Assembly: GCA_944739405.2 (NCBI GenBank)
Contig: OX123190.2
Coordinates: 82,651,086-82,715,085, forward strand
Length of the DNA stretch: 64,000 bases
Source of the DNA: Euclidia mi
Lineage: Eukaryota; Arthropoda; Insecta; Lepidoptera; Erebidae
Direction: 5' to 3'
In this document: piece by piece, positions 20,043 to 30,825 of the stretch
Numbering within the stretch: position 1 is the stretch's first letter
How the letters are laid out: each line of letters starts with the position of its first letter
Made by a program: the position numbers and the translations under genes
Notes under the pieces: model-generated
What the model was told of the DNA's origin: nothing
The model's database searches: none
What the model saw: the letters and a program-made list of their open reading frames with translations, nothing else

Positions 20043-20668
20043 TTAAGTACTAGGTTGTTTGCTGTAAACCATTGTGTAACTTGTAATAGTGCATTATTTA
20101 CATCGTCAAATTGATTTCTATTCCTATCTACTTTAAAAATAAGTGACGTATCATCTTTTGCAGATGATACATCACTTAGTACAACATCACAGATGTTTTT
20201 TAAATAAAAAGGTAAGTCAATAATATATACAAGAAATAGAAAAGGACTTAAAATTGAGCCTTGTGGAACGCCTAGCTGTATAGGTAATTTAGAGGATGTA
20301 GTCCCATTTACATCGACGCACTGAAATCTCTGCCGCAGGTACGAATCGACAACCCTAAGTGCGGTTTTCTCTACGCCATAGTGGCGGAGCTTACGCAGTA
20401 GTGTGTCGTGCTGAACGCAGTCAAATGCTTTAGATAGGTCACAGAACACTCCAATAGCATTCTTTGATGACTCCCAAGCACTATAAACGTGTTTTATGAG
20501 AGCAACACCCGAATCAGTAGTGGATCTACCTTTAGTAAACCCATATTGATCTTTTTGAAGCAGACTATTTAAATTGAAGTGGTTTAGTAGCTGCCTTAAA
20601 AGAATCTTTTTCAAATATTTTACTAAATGCCGGCAAGATAGATATGGGCCTAAAATTATTAATTTCAT
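20009..20668 (-). pseudogene. LINE-B reverse transcriptase domain
   Basis: It shows 'NSLLQKDQYGFTKGRSTTDS', motif A 'VFCDLSKAFDCVQHD', 'LPIQLGVPQGSILSPFLFLV', and the place where FADD should be, which reads 'SDVSSAKDDTSLIF'. The expected Phe-Ala-Asp-Asp is altered by a fold-back at 20141-20177, so the catalytic box is lost (one Ala-Lys-Asp-Asp remains). The frame then continues 'NALLQVTQWFTANNLVLK' to the 349-bp insertion. Confidence 0.75.
20141..20177. repeat. Fold-back at the RT active-site motif
   Basis: Arms 20141-20156 'aagtgacgtatcatct' and 20162-20177 'agatgatacatcactt', one mismatch, 5-base loop. On the coding strand the genuine sequence would read A-D-D-T-S-L. The inverted duplicate precedes it and replaces the residues before the Asp pair. 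Confidence 0.8.
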
Positions 20669-21180
20669 TTTTACTGCCAGATTTGAATAAGGGTATAATT
20701 TTACTTAACTTCATCAAATCCGGAAATACGCCTAGGTCAAAGCATTGATTAAAAATTATAGATAGGTAAGGCGCAACAGTCTCAACTATAGTACCTAAAA
20801 TTTTTAATTGAAATGCCCCAAAAGCCGCCGGTATTTTTAATATTAATTGAATTATATGCGATCAATATATCTCGCGGGGTAACTTGCTCGAATCTAAACA
20901 CGCTCTTGCATTCAGGTACACTGCTAAGCAAAAAATTTCCAGCGTCTCAAGATGATGATTGTAAACAGCTAGTAGTTGTTAAAGGTATGCTCGCAAAGTA
21001 ACTATTGAACATATGCGCTACTTGAGTTTTATTGGTGACTAATAAATTGTTTTCTTTTAGTTCAAATTGGTTTTCCCGTGGTCGTGCTCTTCCTGTTTCA
21101 TTATTTATAATTCTCCAAGTTTCTTTGATTATATTTGTTGAATGCTTAATTTTACTACTAATAAATTTAGATTTTGCCAT

Positions 21181-21633
21181 AATTAGGTAACCAGATTACT
21201 GATAAACGTACTTAAATATATAATATATTTCAAATAATTCCGTATAAAATTCAATTAAAATTTATATATTCTATGTCACCCGTGCCATTTTTACGAATCT
21301 GTTGACACCCCATTTATTACAATCGGTTCAGTAATTTAGGCGCTACGGTGAAACATCCATACATACATATACTGTTGAAAACATTACCCTTCCTTTTGGC
21401 TTTGGATAAAAAGACAAATTACTCGTAGACACTGAACAAATCAGCGTGCTCATCATATAACGCTTTGTTCTGAATGTAAATCGAACCCAAGACTTCAGTT
21501 TAGGAACTTAGGATAATTAACTACTGTACCTATAGATAATTCACTAGAGTCTAGTGACTCTAGGGTCTATTAACTAGACCAATAAATGCCTTTGCATATC
21601 TTGCTCTTACCGCAGTCGCAATTTTACACAGTA
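21181..21633. other. Unassigned gap
   Basis: Nothing recognised. Confidence 0.35.
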
Positions 21634-21800
21634 CTAGCTTCTGTCCGCGGTTCCAACCGCGTGTGTCTAGATTTTCACTACAAAAAGTAATTCTGAAATC
21701 TAAGTTATTTATTACTGTAAAATTTCATCAAAATCCGCTCAGTAGCTATTTTTTTCATATCAGAGTCATAAATATCTTCTACCCATCCTCACGTAACATA
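21634..21800 (-). mobile_element. Helitron-like fragment, minus strand
   Basis: The plus strand starts 'actagcttctgtccgcgg', the reverse complement of the CTAG(T) terminus. The short hairpin 'cgcggttccaaccgcg' lies just inside, where Helitrons carry their 3' hairpin. The body matches the 'tcatcaaaatccgctcagtag' type common in these elements. The 5' limit is unclear. Confidence 0.55.
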
Positions 21801-22276
21801 ATTCCATCTATCTATCTATCCTCTCAGATTTGCCGCGTTTATAATAGTAGTAAGATAAATACTTTCATAATACAATCCATATAGTACCAATACCATCTCT
21901 AGAAAGCATTCAACGTTTAATGTAAAGTCAGTCCGTAAGCTTAATGTCTGGCGCGCGAAGTCGGAGCTCAGCGCTTGAAAGTCGGAATCATGATTGATCG
22001 AAGTTGCTTCGATCACAAACTGCACTATTTATTACCATTGGAGATTCTTGAAGTCTAGTTCTATAAGAATAGAAACCTCGCGAATCATTGATATGATTGC
22101 ACGCTTCAATATCAGTCCTGATTTGGTATTTTTGTCAGATAGCAGAAAAGCTTGGTATTGGTTCGACATAGGCTGATCAAATGAAATAGTCTGAATGCCG
22201 AAAATCGTGACTGAGACCTTTTAATTTTATGATGTTCAGATTTCTAAAAACACAGACCGATAATGAGTTATTAGAC

Positions 22277-22560
22277 GCTTTGGTGGCGCAACGAGAGTGT
22301 ATACGAGTGCCACGCTGAAGGTCGCGGGTTCGATTTCCGCTCGAGTCAAACATTTGTGTGCGTGAACATGCATTTTTGGTCTGGGCTCAACGAGAGTGTA
22401 TAAGAGTGTCACGCTGAAGGTCGCGGGTTCGATTTCCGCTCGAGTCAAACATTTGTGTGCGTGAACATGCATGTTTGGTCTGGGTTTTTCTATGTATAAT
22501 TTAAACGTAAATATGTATTTACTAAAAAAGGTACATATTATGTTTATTTATCCATTACCT
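22277..22560 (+). mobile_element. tRNA-derived SINE with tandemly duplicated head
   Basis: The head 'caacgagagtgtat...ggttcgatttccgctcgagtc...ggtctggg' occurs twice at 99-bp spacing (22289-22387, 22388-22486). Only the first copy keeps an A-box-like 'tggcgcaacgag'. The body after the second copy matches 14755-15010 and 59875-60105. Confidence 0.75.
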
Positions 22561-23214
22561 GGTATCAACCCATGGTAGGTACATGACATGATTTTCCAGA
22601 ATTCTAGAAAGGGAGAACACCAACTTATAAGGGTATCTCTTTTACACTTTTGTATGTATCTGCTCATATATATTTGGCAGTTTTCATTGGGATGCTCAGT
22701 TCATGGTTCGATTATACGGATAACAACTATATTCATCCATTTCCTCTCTAAGCTTTATTGACGCCAAAATAACGTATTTTACACAATCGTTGCATCCACT
22801 GTAACATCCATTATACTTAATCATTTAGCGACCAACAGCACTTGACTAAGAGCGATTGTGGACGGATTCGAAAGGTTTCCGACGTCAATCGTGTTTGATT
22901 TGTTAATCGTTATAAGTCCAAGAGCCCTCTCAAACCATTACGATTTCAATAGCTCCCCTCACAAATGACAGAACCAATAAATTATCATTTCGTAAGCCGT
23001 ATTGCTCGCGCGCTGATGGATTGTTCGCGAACAATTTGTTTTAAGTTATGGTTTCTCTATGGCAGCTCCGTTGGAGAAAAAGGATTAACATGATGCCTTT
23101 CAAGTTTCGAGGACTGTTTCGTTGTGTTTAATAATGTATTTGGTCTTTTTACAATAGTCATCTGGTAGGCATGATTGTGGTGTTACTTTGATTTATTTAT
23201 CTTTTCAAGTAAGT
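22561..23214. other. Unassigned gap
   Basis: Nothing recognised. Confidence 0.35.
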
Positions 23215-23340
23215 AGTAGAGCCTGCCTTATTTCATCAAGAATGGCCCTGCTCGATCGGTGAAGTTGTACCCTCTCTTAAAATATAGTCGTAAAGTACGG
23301 TGTCTTCATATTGTACTGTTTCGTTCGGTAAGTGAGTTGA
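23215..23340 (+). mobile_element. Diverged SINE fragment (family of 38855 and 41790)
   Basis: 'tttcatcaagaatggccctg', 'ctcgatcggtgaag' and 'taccctctct' align by eye with 'tttcagcatgaatgggtcgg', 'ctcgaccgg' and 'taccctctca' at 38.87 and 41.80 kb. An old copy. Confidence 0.45.
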
Positions 23341-24730
23341 TTAGCCATTCGTAACAAATTCTTGTGGCATTTATATCAGAGTGCTACCGTGCCTTGAAGA
23401 ACACGAAAAACTTTCGCTGACCTCGTTCTCAGTTATCGTTTCAAAACTGTATCGTCAGGGTAGGTAGTCTTCGGCACCAGAGTTGACTGGCAAACTCTGT
23501 TATCGAGTTCTACACATACGAGAAATCAAGTAAAATTATTGATGTACTTGTTTCGGATAGTCAGACGTGAACAGTAATTGTTTGATTGTGGCAAACCAAA
23601 ATGTAGCCAACACGTACCATACTAGGTTCATTTTATTTTGGCTCTGGGGTCAAAAGGTAAGCAAACGTAAGCCTAACTCATTGTTCATAACTGCAAGGAC
23701 GCTGTGCGACTCGACGCGTAAATAATAAAGATGCGCTCTATCTGCGTCAATGGACGGCATGCCAAGTATAGTGTAAAACTTTCTCACAAGGCTTTGCCAA
23801 GATTTTCACTTTAGTTTTCTGAAAAACAATAAACGAGCATAAACACTTGTAAAGCTTATAACAAGTCTTATTTAATACCAAAATAAGAATGAAATCTAGG
23901 TAGCAAGCCAACTGCCGACGCTCGGTAGCGCTGTGCTGTACCTACATGTCTCAATAAACAATCACCAATCGAAGGAGCTTCTAGAAATATAGCTTTACTT
24001 TGCCGATTACAACGCCATAATATAATGCTACAGTAGGTAGCTTTTAAAGTAAAAAAATCGATGCCTATTTGATTGCACAATCTATTAACTACATGTACGT
24101 AAATCCAGCTTGACTAATTATCTAGGAGCGACTGATGACACTGTGATAGCCCGAATATCTGTCCTGGAAGAAGGTCGTACTAACGTCTTAGGCGGAATAA
24201 AGCCCACCGGCCTATCCCCTTTGCATAGTAGACAATCTTTAGTTGGGATAATGTAGCGCAAGGTTCCGCAGATTATTTCAAATTATTTATTGTTAATTGT
24301 TTTATATGTTGAGTCGAGACAGTGAGAGAGGATGATGACTTGAGACAAAATATAATTTTGTAAGTACTTTAGACTAACAACAAAGCTAAAAGCAAATGAA
24401 GTCACTTTAGGTTTGATAAAGCTTTTAATCGAAATTAAACTACAGATTACGAATTTTATCGCGATATATTGAGATAATTTATACCTACATTTAAGACAAA
24501 GAAAAATGACATCTCAGTCTTCCGTAACCAGCATTCCTGAAAAGAAATCAAAACGACAGATAGTAATAAATAAAGCAGTTTCAAGATTATTTGGTTTAAA
24601 CGTAATCTCAGAGAAACCAATACATCGCGATAAAATTTGTTAACTGCAGTTTGATTACAATGTGTAACAATCGCGTAAACCCAAGAAAATACTTTATAAC
24701 TTTTAATGTCAAATGTCAATAATTATAATT
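23341..24730. other. Unassigned AT-rich gap
   Basis: No gene or repeat recognised. Confidence 0.35.
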
Positions 24731-24734
24731 ATAT

Positions 24735-24920
24735 ATATAGACTCACGCCTGTATCCCGAAGGGATAGGCAGAGGTGTAATATTACACCCACATAATAAAG
24801 TAAATCATAAAAAGCGCAATTCGTTTGTTAGAGCTGCGACTATAACGCAGGTTCGTGCCGCGGCAGCGGCCGGCGAAGTGCCAGAACCAAATCGCATTTA
24901 TTTCACTACCCAGGGCATTT
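24735..24920 (-). mobile_element. SINE-like retroposon with RTE-type tail
   Basis: The minus strand ends 'cctatcccttcgggatacaggcg' in sense order, then 'tgagtctata'. The upstream body contains 'gtgggtgtaatattac' and a GC-rich stretch near 24855. A sub-family related to 5389-5440. Confidence 0.6.
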
Positions 24921-25126
24921 AAATATGCTAAATTGGTTAGGTTAAAACTGCAACAATAAAAGGAAGAGCAAATGTAAAGTTGGCAACTGTGAGTTTGGGA
25001 AATAAAAACAAAATTATATCACAAGTTGGTAAATGATTATTCTGCGAAATAAAATTCTGCGAAACGTTAGTTGGCAAGTGATAATCGGCTGAACAGAATC
25101 TATCAGAATATTATTTAGTTATCCTC

Positions 25127-25290
25127 TGGGCCAGAAATAGACCGCCATTGTCTTCAGTAAGCCACCATAAATGACTGTCTTATCTATCTCTCGAATAGTT
25201 TGTAGAACTATACAATTAATTAACGATCGGTTGTCCAGTGTCCGATTGAATACCCAATCCCCCGTCACCGCAAACGTAAATATTAATAAT
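25127..25290 (+). repeat. Dispersed repeat, copy 2 (paired with 1796-1970)
   Basis: Same order of landmarks as copy 1 ('ctgggccagaaatagacc', 'gactgtcttatctatctctc', 'caattaattaacgatcgg', 'caatcccccgtcaccgc'), with a small deletion near 25168. It diverges after about 25285. Confidence 0.65.
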
Positions 25291-25771
25291 TAATACCACC
25301 AACGGTTCGTAACTATCCCCTCTATTTGATAAATTAATCTAACTAATTAAAACTGCCTTATTAAACTTTACAACTCAATTGAAATGCCACCTTATGCTGA
25401 AAGTTTTTGGATTCAGAATGCTATGTTCAGTTACGTTTGTAGTTCCTTCATTTCATAGCCCATTGGCTGATATCAGAACATTATTGTCGAAATGGTTCGT
25501 TGGGAATAACACAGGTAATCACTTTAATGGATGTGCCGGCCATAGTAAGAAACGGTTGGTAGCCAATCTATGTCTGTGTAGCAACACTATATGCAGAAAG
25601 TAAGGTTTCTTTTAAAAGGGCAGCTCAAAGCAACAGGGTTTTGCATTTGCAGTTGAAATATGCTTATAAAAAACTATAGGATGACCGCATCTACGCCCGT
25701 ACATTTCATTTTAATTTAAGCGTTTCAGACGGATACCGTAGGCTGTAACGTTTAAATAATTATTGTTCGTT

Positions 25772-25775
<4 letters not shown>
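25291..25775. other. Unassigned gap
   Basis: Nothing recognised. Confidence 0.35.

Positions 25776-25857
<82 letters not shown>
25776..25857. repeat. (TA)n microsatellite, about 82 bp
   Basis: An uninterrupted TA run. Confidence 0.95.
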
Positions 25858-25860
<3 letters not shown>

Positions 25861-26164
25861 GAACCGTTACACAAGTATAAACCCGGTAGCAAGCGGTAAG
25901 AACTAAGACCTAGACTCAGGGCGTAGACAAGCAGGCTGACGCGACTTCGGTGCTCCAAGAGAGAAGGAGCACTTATCTTCAGCGGCGGTGTCCGGGTCCG
26001 AAAACGGGCGATCGCTGCCGCGCCACGCTATACATGCTGATTTTTTATTGGTTTTGGAGCGAAAGCCATGTTATTACTTATCGTTAATAGAACCTAACCA
26101 GCTAATAATATTTGAAATATAAGCTAAAAAAATCTTGAGAAATTAATTAATTTAACAGTACGAG

Positions 26165-26620
26165 AACACGAAGTATCACTTTGCCGCACACTGGCGAAGT
26201 CTCAGCATGCGAAGTACGAGCGCGGAGCGATCGTATCACACACACACTGGCACCTGTACTGTTATTCCCGCCCTCCCACTCCCCGCCATGCGCGCGCGCC
26301 ACCCTCCGCTGCAGGGCGCCAGCAGGGGGCGGGGGCGCGGCGGGGTGCGGCCGTGCGGCGCGGGCGCACGTTGACATGGGACAGTCGTATATCACGCTCC
26401 CGTCACTCTGTGTCCCTGTTACGTAATTAAACTACAATCGTGCATCCTTACAATACTGATGTGTTCGCTAGTGGATTGATAGGCTGCAACCTGACCTGAC
26501 TCCATAGGGTTTTATTAGTGAATCGAGGTTATAAGATTTGTGTACAAAGAAGAAACGGAGTCGCGAGAAACGTGTGTGCAAATGTGTAAATTGATTTTGA
26601 TGTAAGCAGAAGACTGTAAA
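26165..26620. promoter_or_regulatory. CpG-rich block with a possible 5' untranslated exon
   Basis: 26260-26370 is strikingly GC- and CpG-rich ('gcgcgcgcgcc', 'gggggcgggggcgcgg') in an otherwise AT-rich window. It carries GC boxes and a CTCF-like 'ccagcagggggcgg' at 26319-26332. About 250 bases downstream on the plus strand, 'gactgtaaaggtaaatta' offers a splice-donor-like AAG|GTAAAT after a stretch without repeats. This is the best candidate in the window for a host promoter with a non-coding first exon. The orientation and the existence of a transcript are inference. No coding sequence follows. Confidence 0.35.
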
Positions 26621-26987
26621 GGTAAATTATTTGCTTAACTGATTGTTGTGAATACCTACGTTGATAACATGTTTTAAACACGCCAGAAATAAGTAAATAC
26701 CTAAATTCGGCTTTTACTAGTTATTGAAAGTGATTATGTACCGATGATTAATACGTAAATAATAATAAGTTGTTCTTTTCGTCTACTAGTTTATTATGAT
26801 TGCGTGAACCCACAGCTTATTTCTGTCGACTTACGAAGGAATAGGTAGGTACAGCTATTTAGTTACATGTGTTTATTATTTTAATCAGTAGGTATTATGT
26901 GCTTAAAATTATTGAAGTTGTCATCGTAATTAATTTGTGTTTTGTAAGTACGTAAATTAGGTATCACTATCCATCCATACTTCTTAT

Positions 26988-27233
26988 GCTGGGGCCTCAC
27001 TACCGGCTAACGTCAACGTCTGCTAGCGCGATAATTATTGCGATAATTTTTAACGCGCTAAAGTAGGTGGCTACACTTGAAACATCAACGTGAATGCCCA
27101 TTATTGGCGATAAAAACGCCAAACGCTAATGTTAATGCCGTTGTCAAATTATCGCGTTAAGTCGTGGCTACACCTACGGGTAACGTATATTATCGCAATA
27201 ATTAATAGCATTTCTCGTTAGTATGGCCCCAGC
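26988..27233. mobile_element. MITE with ~19-bp imperfect TIRs
   Basis: The left end 'gctggggcctcactaccgg' and the reverse of the right end 'gctggggccatactaacga' match at most positions. The 246-bp interior is AT-rich with repeated 'ttatcgc' and 'attattgcg' motifs and no ORF. No clear target duplication. Confidence 0.6.
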
Positions 27234-27291
27234 AGAAGTGCTTTGCTGACTGATACGTGTTTTATGTGTAGGGAGTTACCTACTGTTACAC

Positions 27292-27374
27292 GCGCTGTAC
27301 TGTAGGTACCTAAAACAGCTGTTGACCTCGCCGCGCGACGTCAACAGCAGCTGTTTTAGGTACCTACAGCGCGC
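27292..27374. repeat. Strong hairpin, ~32-bp arms, GC-rich loop
   Basis: Left arm 27292-27326 and right arm 27340-27374 share 'taggtacctaaaacagctg' as reverse complements, extended on both sides. The bulges are an extra CTGTA in the left arm and an extra CAG in the right. The 13-base loop is 'ctcgccgcgcgac'. Its size and shape would also fit a small-RNA precursor. Confidence 0.7.
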
Positions 27375-27459
27375 CGACGAGTTGATCGACGATCGAGTCG
27401 CGCGTACTACGTATTTTCTAGAGTTATTGACTTTTATAACTTTTTTACTTTACGTGGTA

Positions 27460-27872
27460 GGTGCCGTGTGGTTGACGGCATAGAATACAAGTGTCACCAC
27501 CCCCTATCTTCCCGTGGGTGTCGTAAGAGGCGACTAAGGGATAACACGATGCAAATACCATCTTTGCGTACAGACGGAAAACTCGACATCAAACCCTATA
27601 CGACTGCCTCCTTGGTCTCGCGGCATCAATGTGCGCGTGGGATCGGGAGGTCCCGGGTTCGATTCCTGGGCCGGGCAGTGTTATTGGGTTTTTCTTTCAC
27701 GAAATTCTCGGTAGCAGCACGGAGTCTGGAAATGTGCCCGGTACGGCAATAGGCTCGCCCCTTATAACGTGGGACTGAAGTATATCTGGCGAAAAGTGGG
27801 TGTAGAAATACACCTCTGCCTACCCCTTCGGGGATAAAAGGCGTGACGATATGTATGTATGTATGTATGTAT
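27460..27872 (+). mobile_element. SINE-like retroposon with B-box and RTE-type tail
   Basis: It contains 'cttcccgtgggtgtcgtaag', a B-box-like 'ggttcgattcc' at about 27657, 'ggcaataggctcgcc' and 'ggcgaaaagtgggtg' (shared with the VNTR retroposon). It ends with 'cctaccccttcgggg...aaaaggcgtga' and (TATG)n. It therefore joins a tRNA-like promoter block to the RTE-type 3' module. Confidence 0.7.
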
Positions 27873-28109
27873 GTGGTAGGTAAATTTTGATTTTGAATAT
27901 GAATAACAGATATTTTTTACAACGTGAGGTTTTTTTTCCTAAACCAATAAAAAATCAGCGTGTATATGTGGCGCTGGGAAGGGAGGCGGGCCAGCCAGGA
28001 GTAGTAGTAGGGGCCAGCGCAACGACTACGACGTCACAAGGCATTACGAGAAAACCGTTCTTAGCACATCCTTACGCAGCCTAAGGAACATACATGCCAA
28101 ATTCAACTG

Positions 28110-28320
28110 CACGGTTGGTGTAGTAGTTTAAGCGGCCGCCTCGCCGCTTGAAACTGTACCGAGTGTTGTTGGTTCGATTCTCACACGAGACAACACTTTG
28201 TGTGATTCATAAATTGTTGTTTTGAGTCTGGGTGTTAATTGTGTCCGCTGGTTGTAGGTTTTTAAGGTCCCCCGCGACACAGAAATTATTCCTAGTGCGG
28301 GAGTTGTCTTTTATAAAGAA
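28110..28320 (+). mobile_element. tRNA-derived SINE, third family
   Basis: A-box 'tggtgtagtag' and B-box 'ggttcgattct' are spaced about 50 bases apart, followed by 'gagtctgggtgtt' and 'ggtcccccgcgacacagaaa'. The last phrase recurs in decayed form just right of the Harbinger-like element at about 17160. Confidence 0.7.
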
Positions 28321-28506
28321 AGAAATATCATATTTTAGAGAAGGAAAACTCGATATAAACCCGGAGGACTATCCCGCGGTTAGGGACTGACTGTCAAATC
28401 CAAAAATTATAAATAGTACAGTACAACTACCGACGTGATCATGGCTGTGGGAAATATTACAGTAAATTTACCCCAGGGGGGTACCGGCGGAGCTGGAGAA
28501 TCCTCT

Positions 28507-28533
28507 CCTCATCCTGTATCTACAGGATGAGGC
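28507..28533. repeat. 12-bp inverted repeat near the RTE start
   Basis: 'cctcatcctgta' and 'tacaggatgagg' around a 2-base loop, immediately followed by a stop in the ORF. Part of it may be ancestral to the family. Confidence 0.6.
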
Positions 28534-29540
28534 TGCTCCTTGTATTCTGGGGGGAGCAACCTTACAGCTGTAGGCGGCGACGATATTCGCCATACGTCAC
28601 GCAGAAACAACCAAAACCTTAAGCGAAACTGTTCACGTCGGGGCGGAAAGTGGGCATCGGAATGTCGATTTGCGACTGTAACAGGAGGAATGAATGAAAA
28701 ACTGCATGAAGTATACGAGTTATTGAGTGACAGACATTTGGATGTATTGTGTGTAAATCAGATTAAACGTAAGGGGAAAGAAATGCTGACGCGCGGCCCT
28801 TTCACAAGAATATGTTCAGGAGTTACAAATGACGAACATGATAGTAAAGGCGTCGATATTATTCTTTCAGAGCGAATGGCAGAATGCATGCAAGGTATGA
28901 GTGCGTAAGTCCGCGCCTTATGTGGGTCCGGATAAAAGTAGGTCTGACACCTTTATTTCTGATACGTTCCGGACTCTTCCTACAGGCGGTAAGACAGGAA
29001 TTTTGGGAACAAATGAGAGAGGTTGTGTTATTGTGTAAGTGGAATGAACGTATTGTCATGTTCGGAGATTTTAATGCAAAGGTTGGAGTGAAGCGTGATG
29101 GGTATGAAAAGGTACTTGTTACGTTTGGTGATAAGAGTGTGAATGACAACGGCGTGTACTTGTGAGATGTATGTGTGGAGATGGGTCTGTCTGTGATAAA
29201 TACGTGGTTTCAGCACAAGATGATACATATGTACACGTGGCGTAAGAAGGAAGGACATGTTACGTTAAGAAGCATGATAGATTTTGTGATAGTCGATGAA
29301 AGAATGAGAATGAAAATAGTAGACACTAGGGCTTATCGTGGACTGCATATTGGCACAGACCACTATTTGGTGATATTAAGAGTTGGTGGTATGTTTAAAC
29401 ACTGGCGGCACAGAGCCAAAGAGTCGTATACAAAAATAGAACGTATAGAAGTGGAAAGATTGAAAGATCAGCATACGAAAGAGATGTATAAAAAGCAATT
29501 GAGTGAACGGCTGGATAAAAGCTGGAGTCATATAAATAAA

Positions 29541-29624
29541 GAAAGTGTGAATAATGTATGGTTGGTATAAATACCAACCATACATCATTCACACTTTCCT
29601 ACGTTGGTTTGAAAACCAACGTAG
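29541..29624. repeat. Double fold-back insertion in the RTE
   Basis: Arms 29541-29568 and 29571-29598 are 28-bp reverse complements with one mismatch. They are followed at once by 12-bp arms 29599-29610 ('ctacgttggttt') and 29613-29624. Deleting 29569-29611 or so rejoins 'NNVWLV' to 'KTNVVKCAED', the expected protein. The inserted DNA is thus the reverse complement of both flanks. Confidence 0.85.
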
Positions 29625-30448
29625 TGAAATGTGCTGAAGATGCATGTGGTGTGAGTAAAAGAATAAGTAAGAAATGTGAGAAAGCAGACTGGTGGGATGA
29701 TGAAACTAGAAGTATGGTTGAGGAAAAGAAGAAAGCGTGGTTGGATATAATAGCAGGAGAAGCAACAAATCGAGCGAGCTTTGGTATGAATGAAGATATT
29801 GTTAAAGAAATGAAGGACAAGTATAGATGGTGTGAAAGCTAAAGTTAAAGAATGTATAGAGAGAAAGAAGAATGAGAAAAAGAAGGAATATGAGACCAAT
29901 TCGGCTCAAGTTTCCGAGACAATATAAAACTGTTTTGGAAACTAGTCAAAGAAGCGCGAAGCAAAAATATAAATGGATCGATGAAAGTTATTTGGAATGA
30001 AAAAAGTGAAGTCATGAATGAAGAAAAAATGTTACTACAGTGCTGGAAGGACTATTTGAGAGTTTATTTGAGAAAGATGTGAGTGAAACAGAGCAAGAAG
30101 AGATGATAGATATGATGGCCCTAGTGATGAAATTAGAATGGATGAAATTATGAAAGCGCTAAAAGATATGAGGTCCGGCAAGTATGCTGGGTGTGATAAG
30201 GTGACGATTGAATTGTTGAAGGCTGGCGATGGACTAATAGTAAACCTGCTGCATCGCTTTTTTAACCTGTGTTGGAAACAGAGCCAGGTCCTAGATGACT
30301 GGTCGAAGGCAGGCTTGTCCCAATTTATAAAGGAAAAGGTTCGCAGCAGGAATGTCAAAATTATCGCGGGATCAGCCTTCTTAGTGTTGTAGGAAAAATG
30401 TATGCCAGAATATTGATTGACAGGGTAGTAAATGTGACTAGTGAGAAG

Positions 30449-30825
30449 ATATGGGATCTCCTTCACATCTTCCATCTCTTGTAAACATGCTACCCAAATA
30501 TACAAATTCTGTAACTTGTTCAATGTTTTCATCTTCAATCGCAATATTTCACTCAGTCACATTTTCATCCTTCTCAAACACCATCACTTTCGTCTTTCTT
30601 GCATTCAATTTCATACCTTTCGCTTTAAAGCTCTCATTCATGCAGTTCATCATTTGTTGTAACTCAGTCGCCGACGACGCAAGAATGACTTGATCATCGG
30701 CGTACAAGAGGCACTTAACATGCAATCCTGCCATAGCGATCCCGCATTCTATTTCCCTCATATAGTTCATGCAGCTATCCATGAACAAGTTGAACAACCA
30801 GGCTGCACACCCCTGTCTGTGATTT
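30449..30825 (-). pseudogene. Inverted RT segment of the RTE (carries YADD)
   Basis: The minus strand reads 'FNLFMDSCMNYMREIECG', 'KCLLYADDQVILASSATELQ' and 'KLNARKTKVMVFEKDENVTE', then 'YLGSMF'. This is RTE sequence that belongs directly after the 'GVRQ' found at 31100 on the plus strand. It has been moved upstream and inverted between 'SEKIW' (30448) and 'GMGCTDQVFSL' (30837). Confidence 0.85.

Larger units (their letters stand above)
18268..21180 (-). mobile_element. LINE-B copy 1, 5'-truncated, minus strand
   Basis: From the 5' side on the minus strand: a pre-RT region at 21180-20947 ('TWRIINNETGRARPRENQFE'), RT at 20668-20009, then thumb and C-terminal regions at 19616-19108. The C-terminal part reads 'MSYGILLWGKAADIQNIFVL', 'QKRAVRAIY' and 'NINTRNRHRLYAPYHRLHKV'. 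A long 3' UTR ends in a (TTTGAC)n tail at 18268-18290. Same family as 32040-33550. It is split by the insertion at 19694-20042 and has several frameshifts. It belongs to the Jockey/CR1 group by motif style, not by alignment. Confidence 0.8.

Noticed and set aside
28441..28908. Host gene 'craniofacial development protein 2-like'
   Set aside because: Automated pipelines often give that name to RTE endonuclease domains. The full context here is an RTE LINE.
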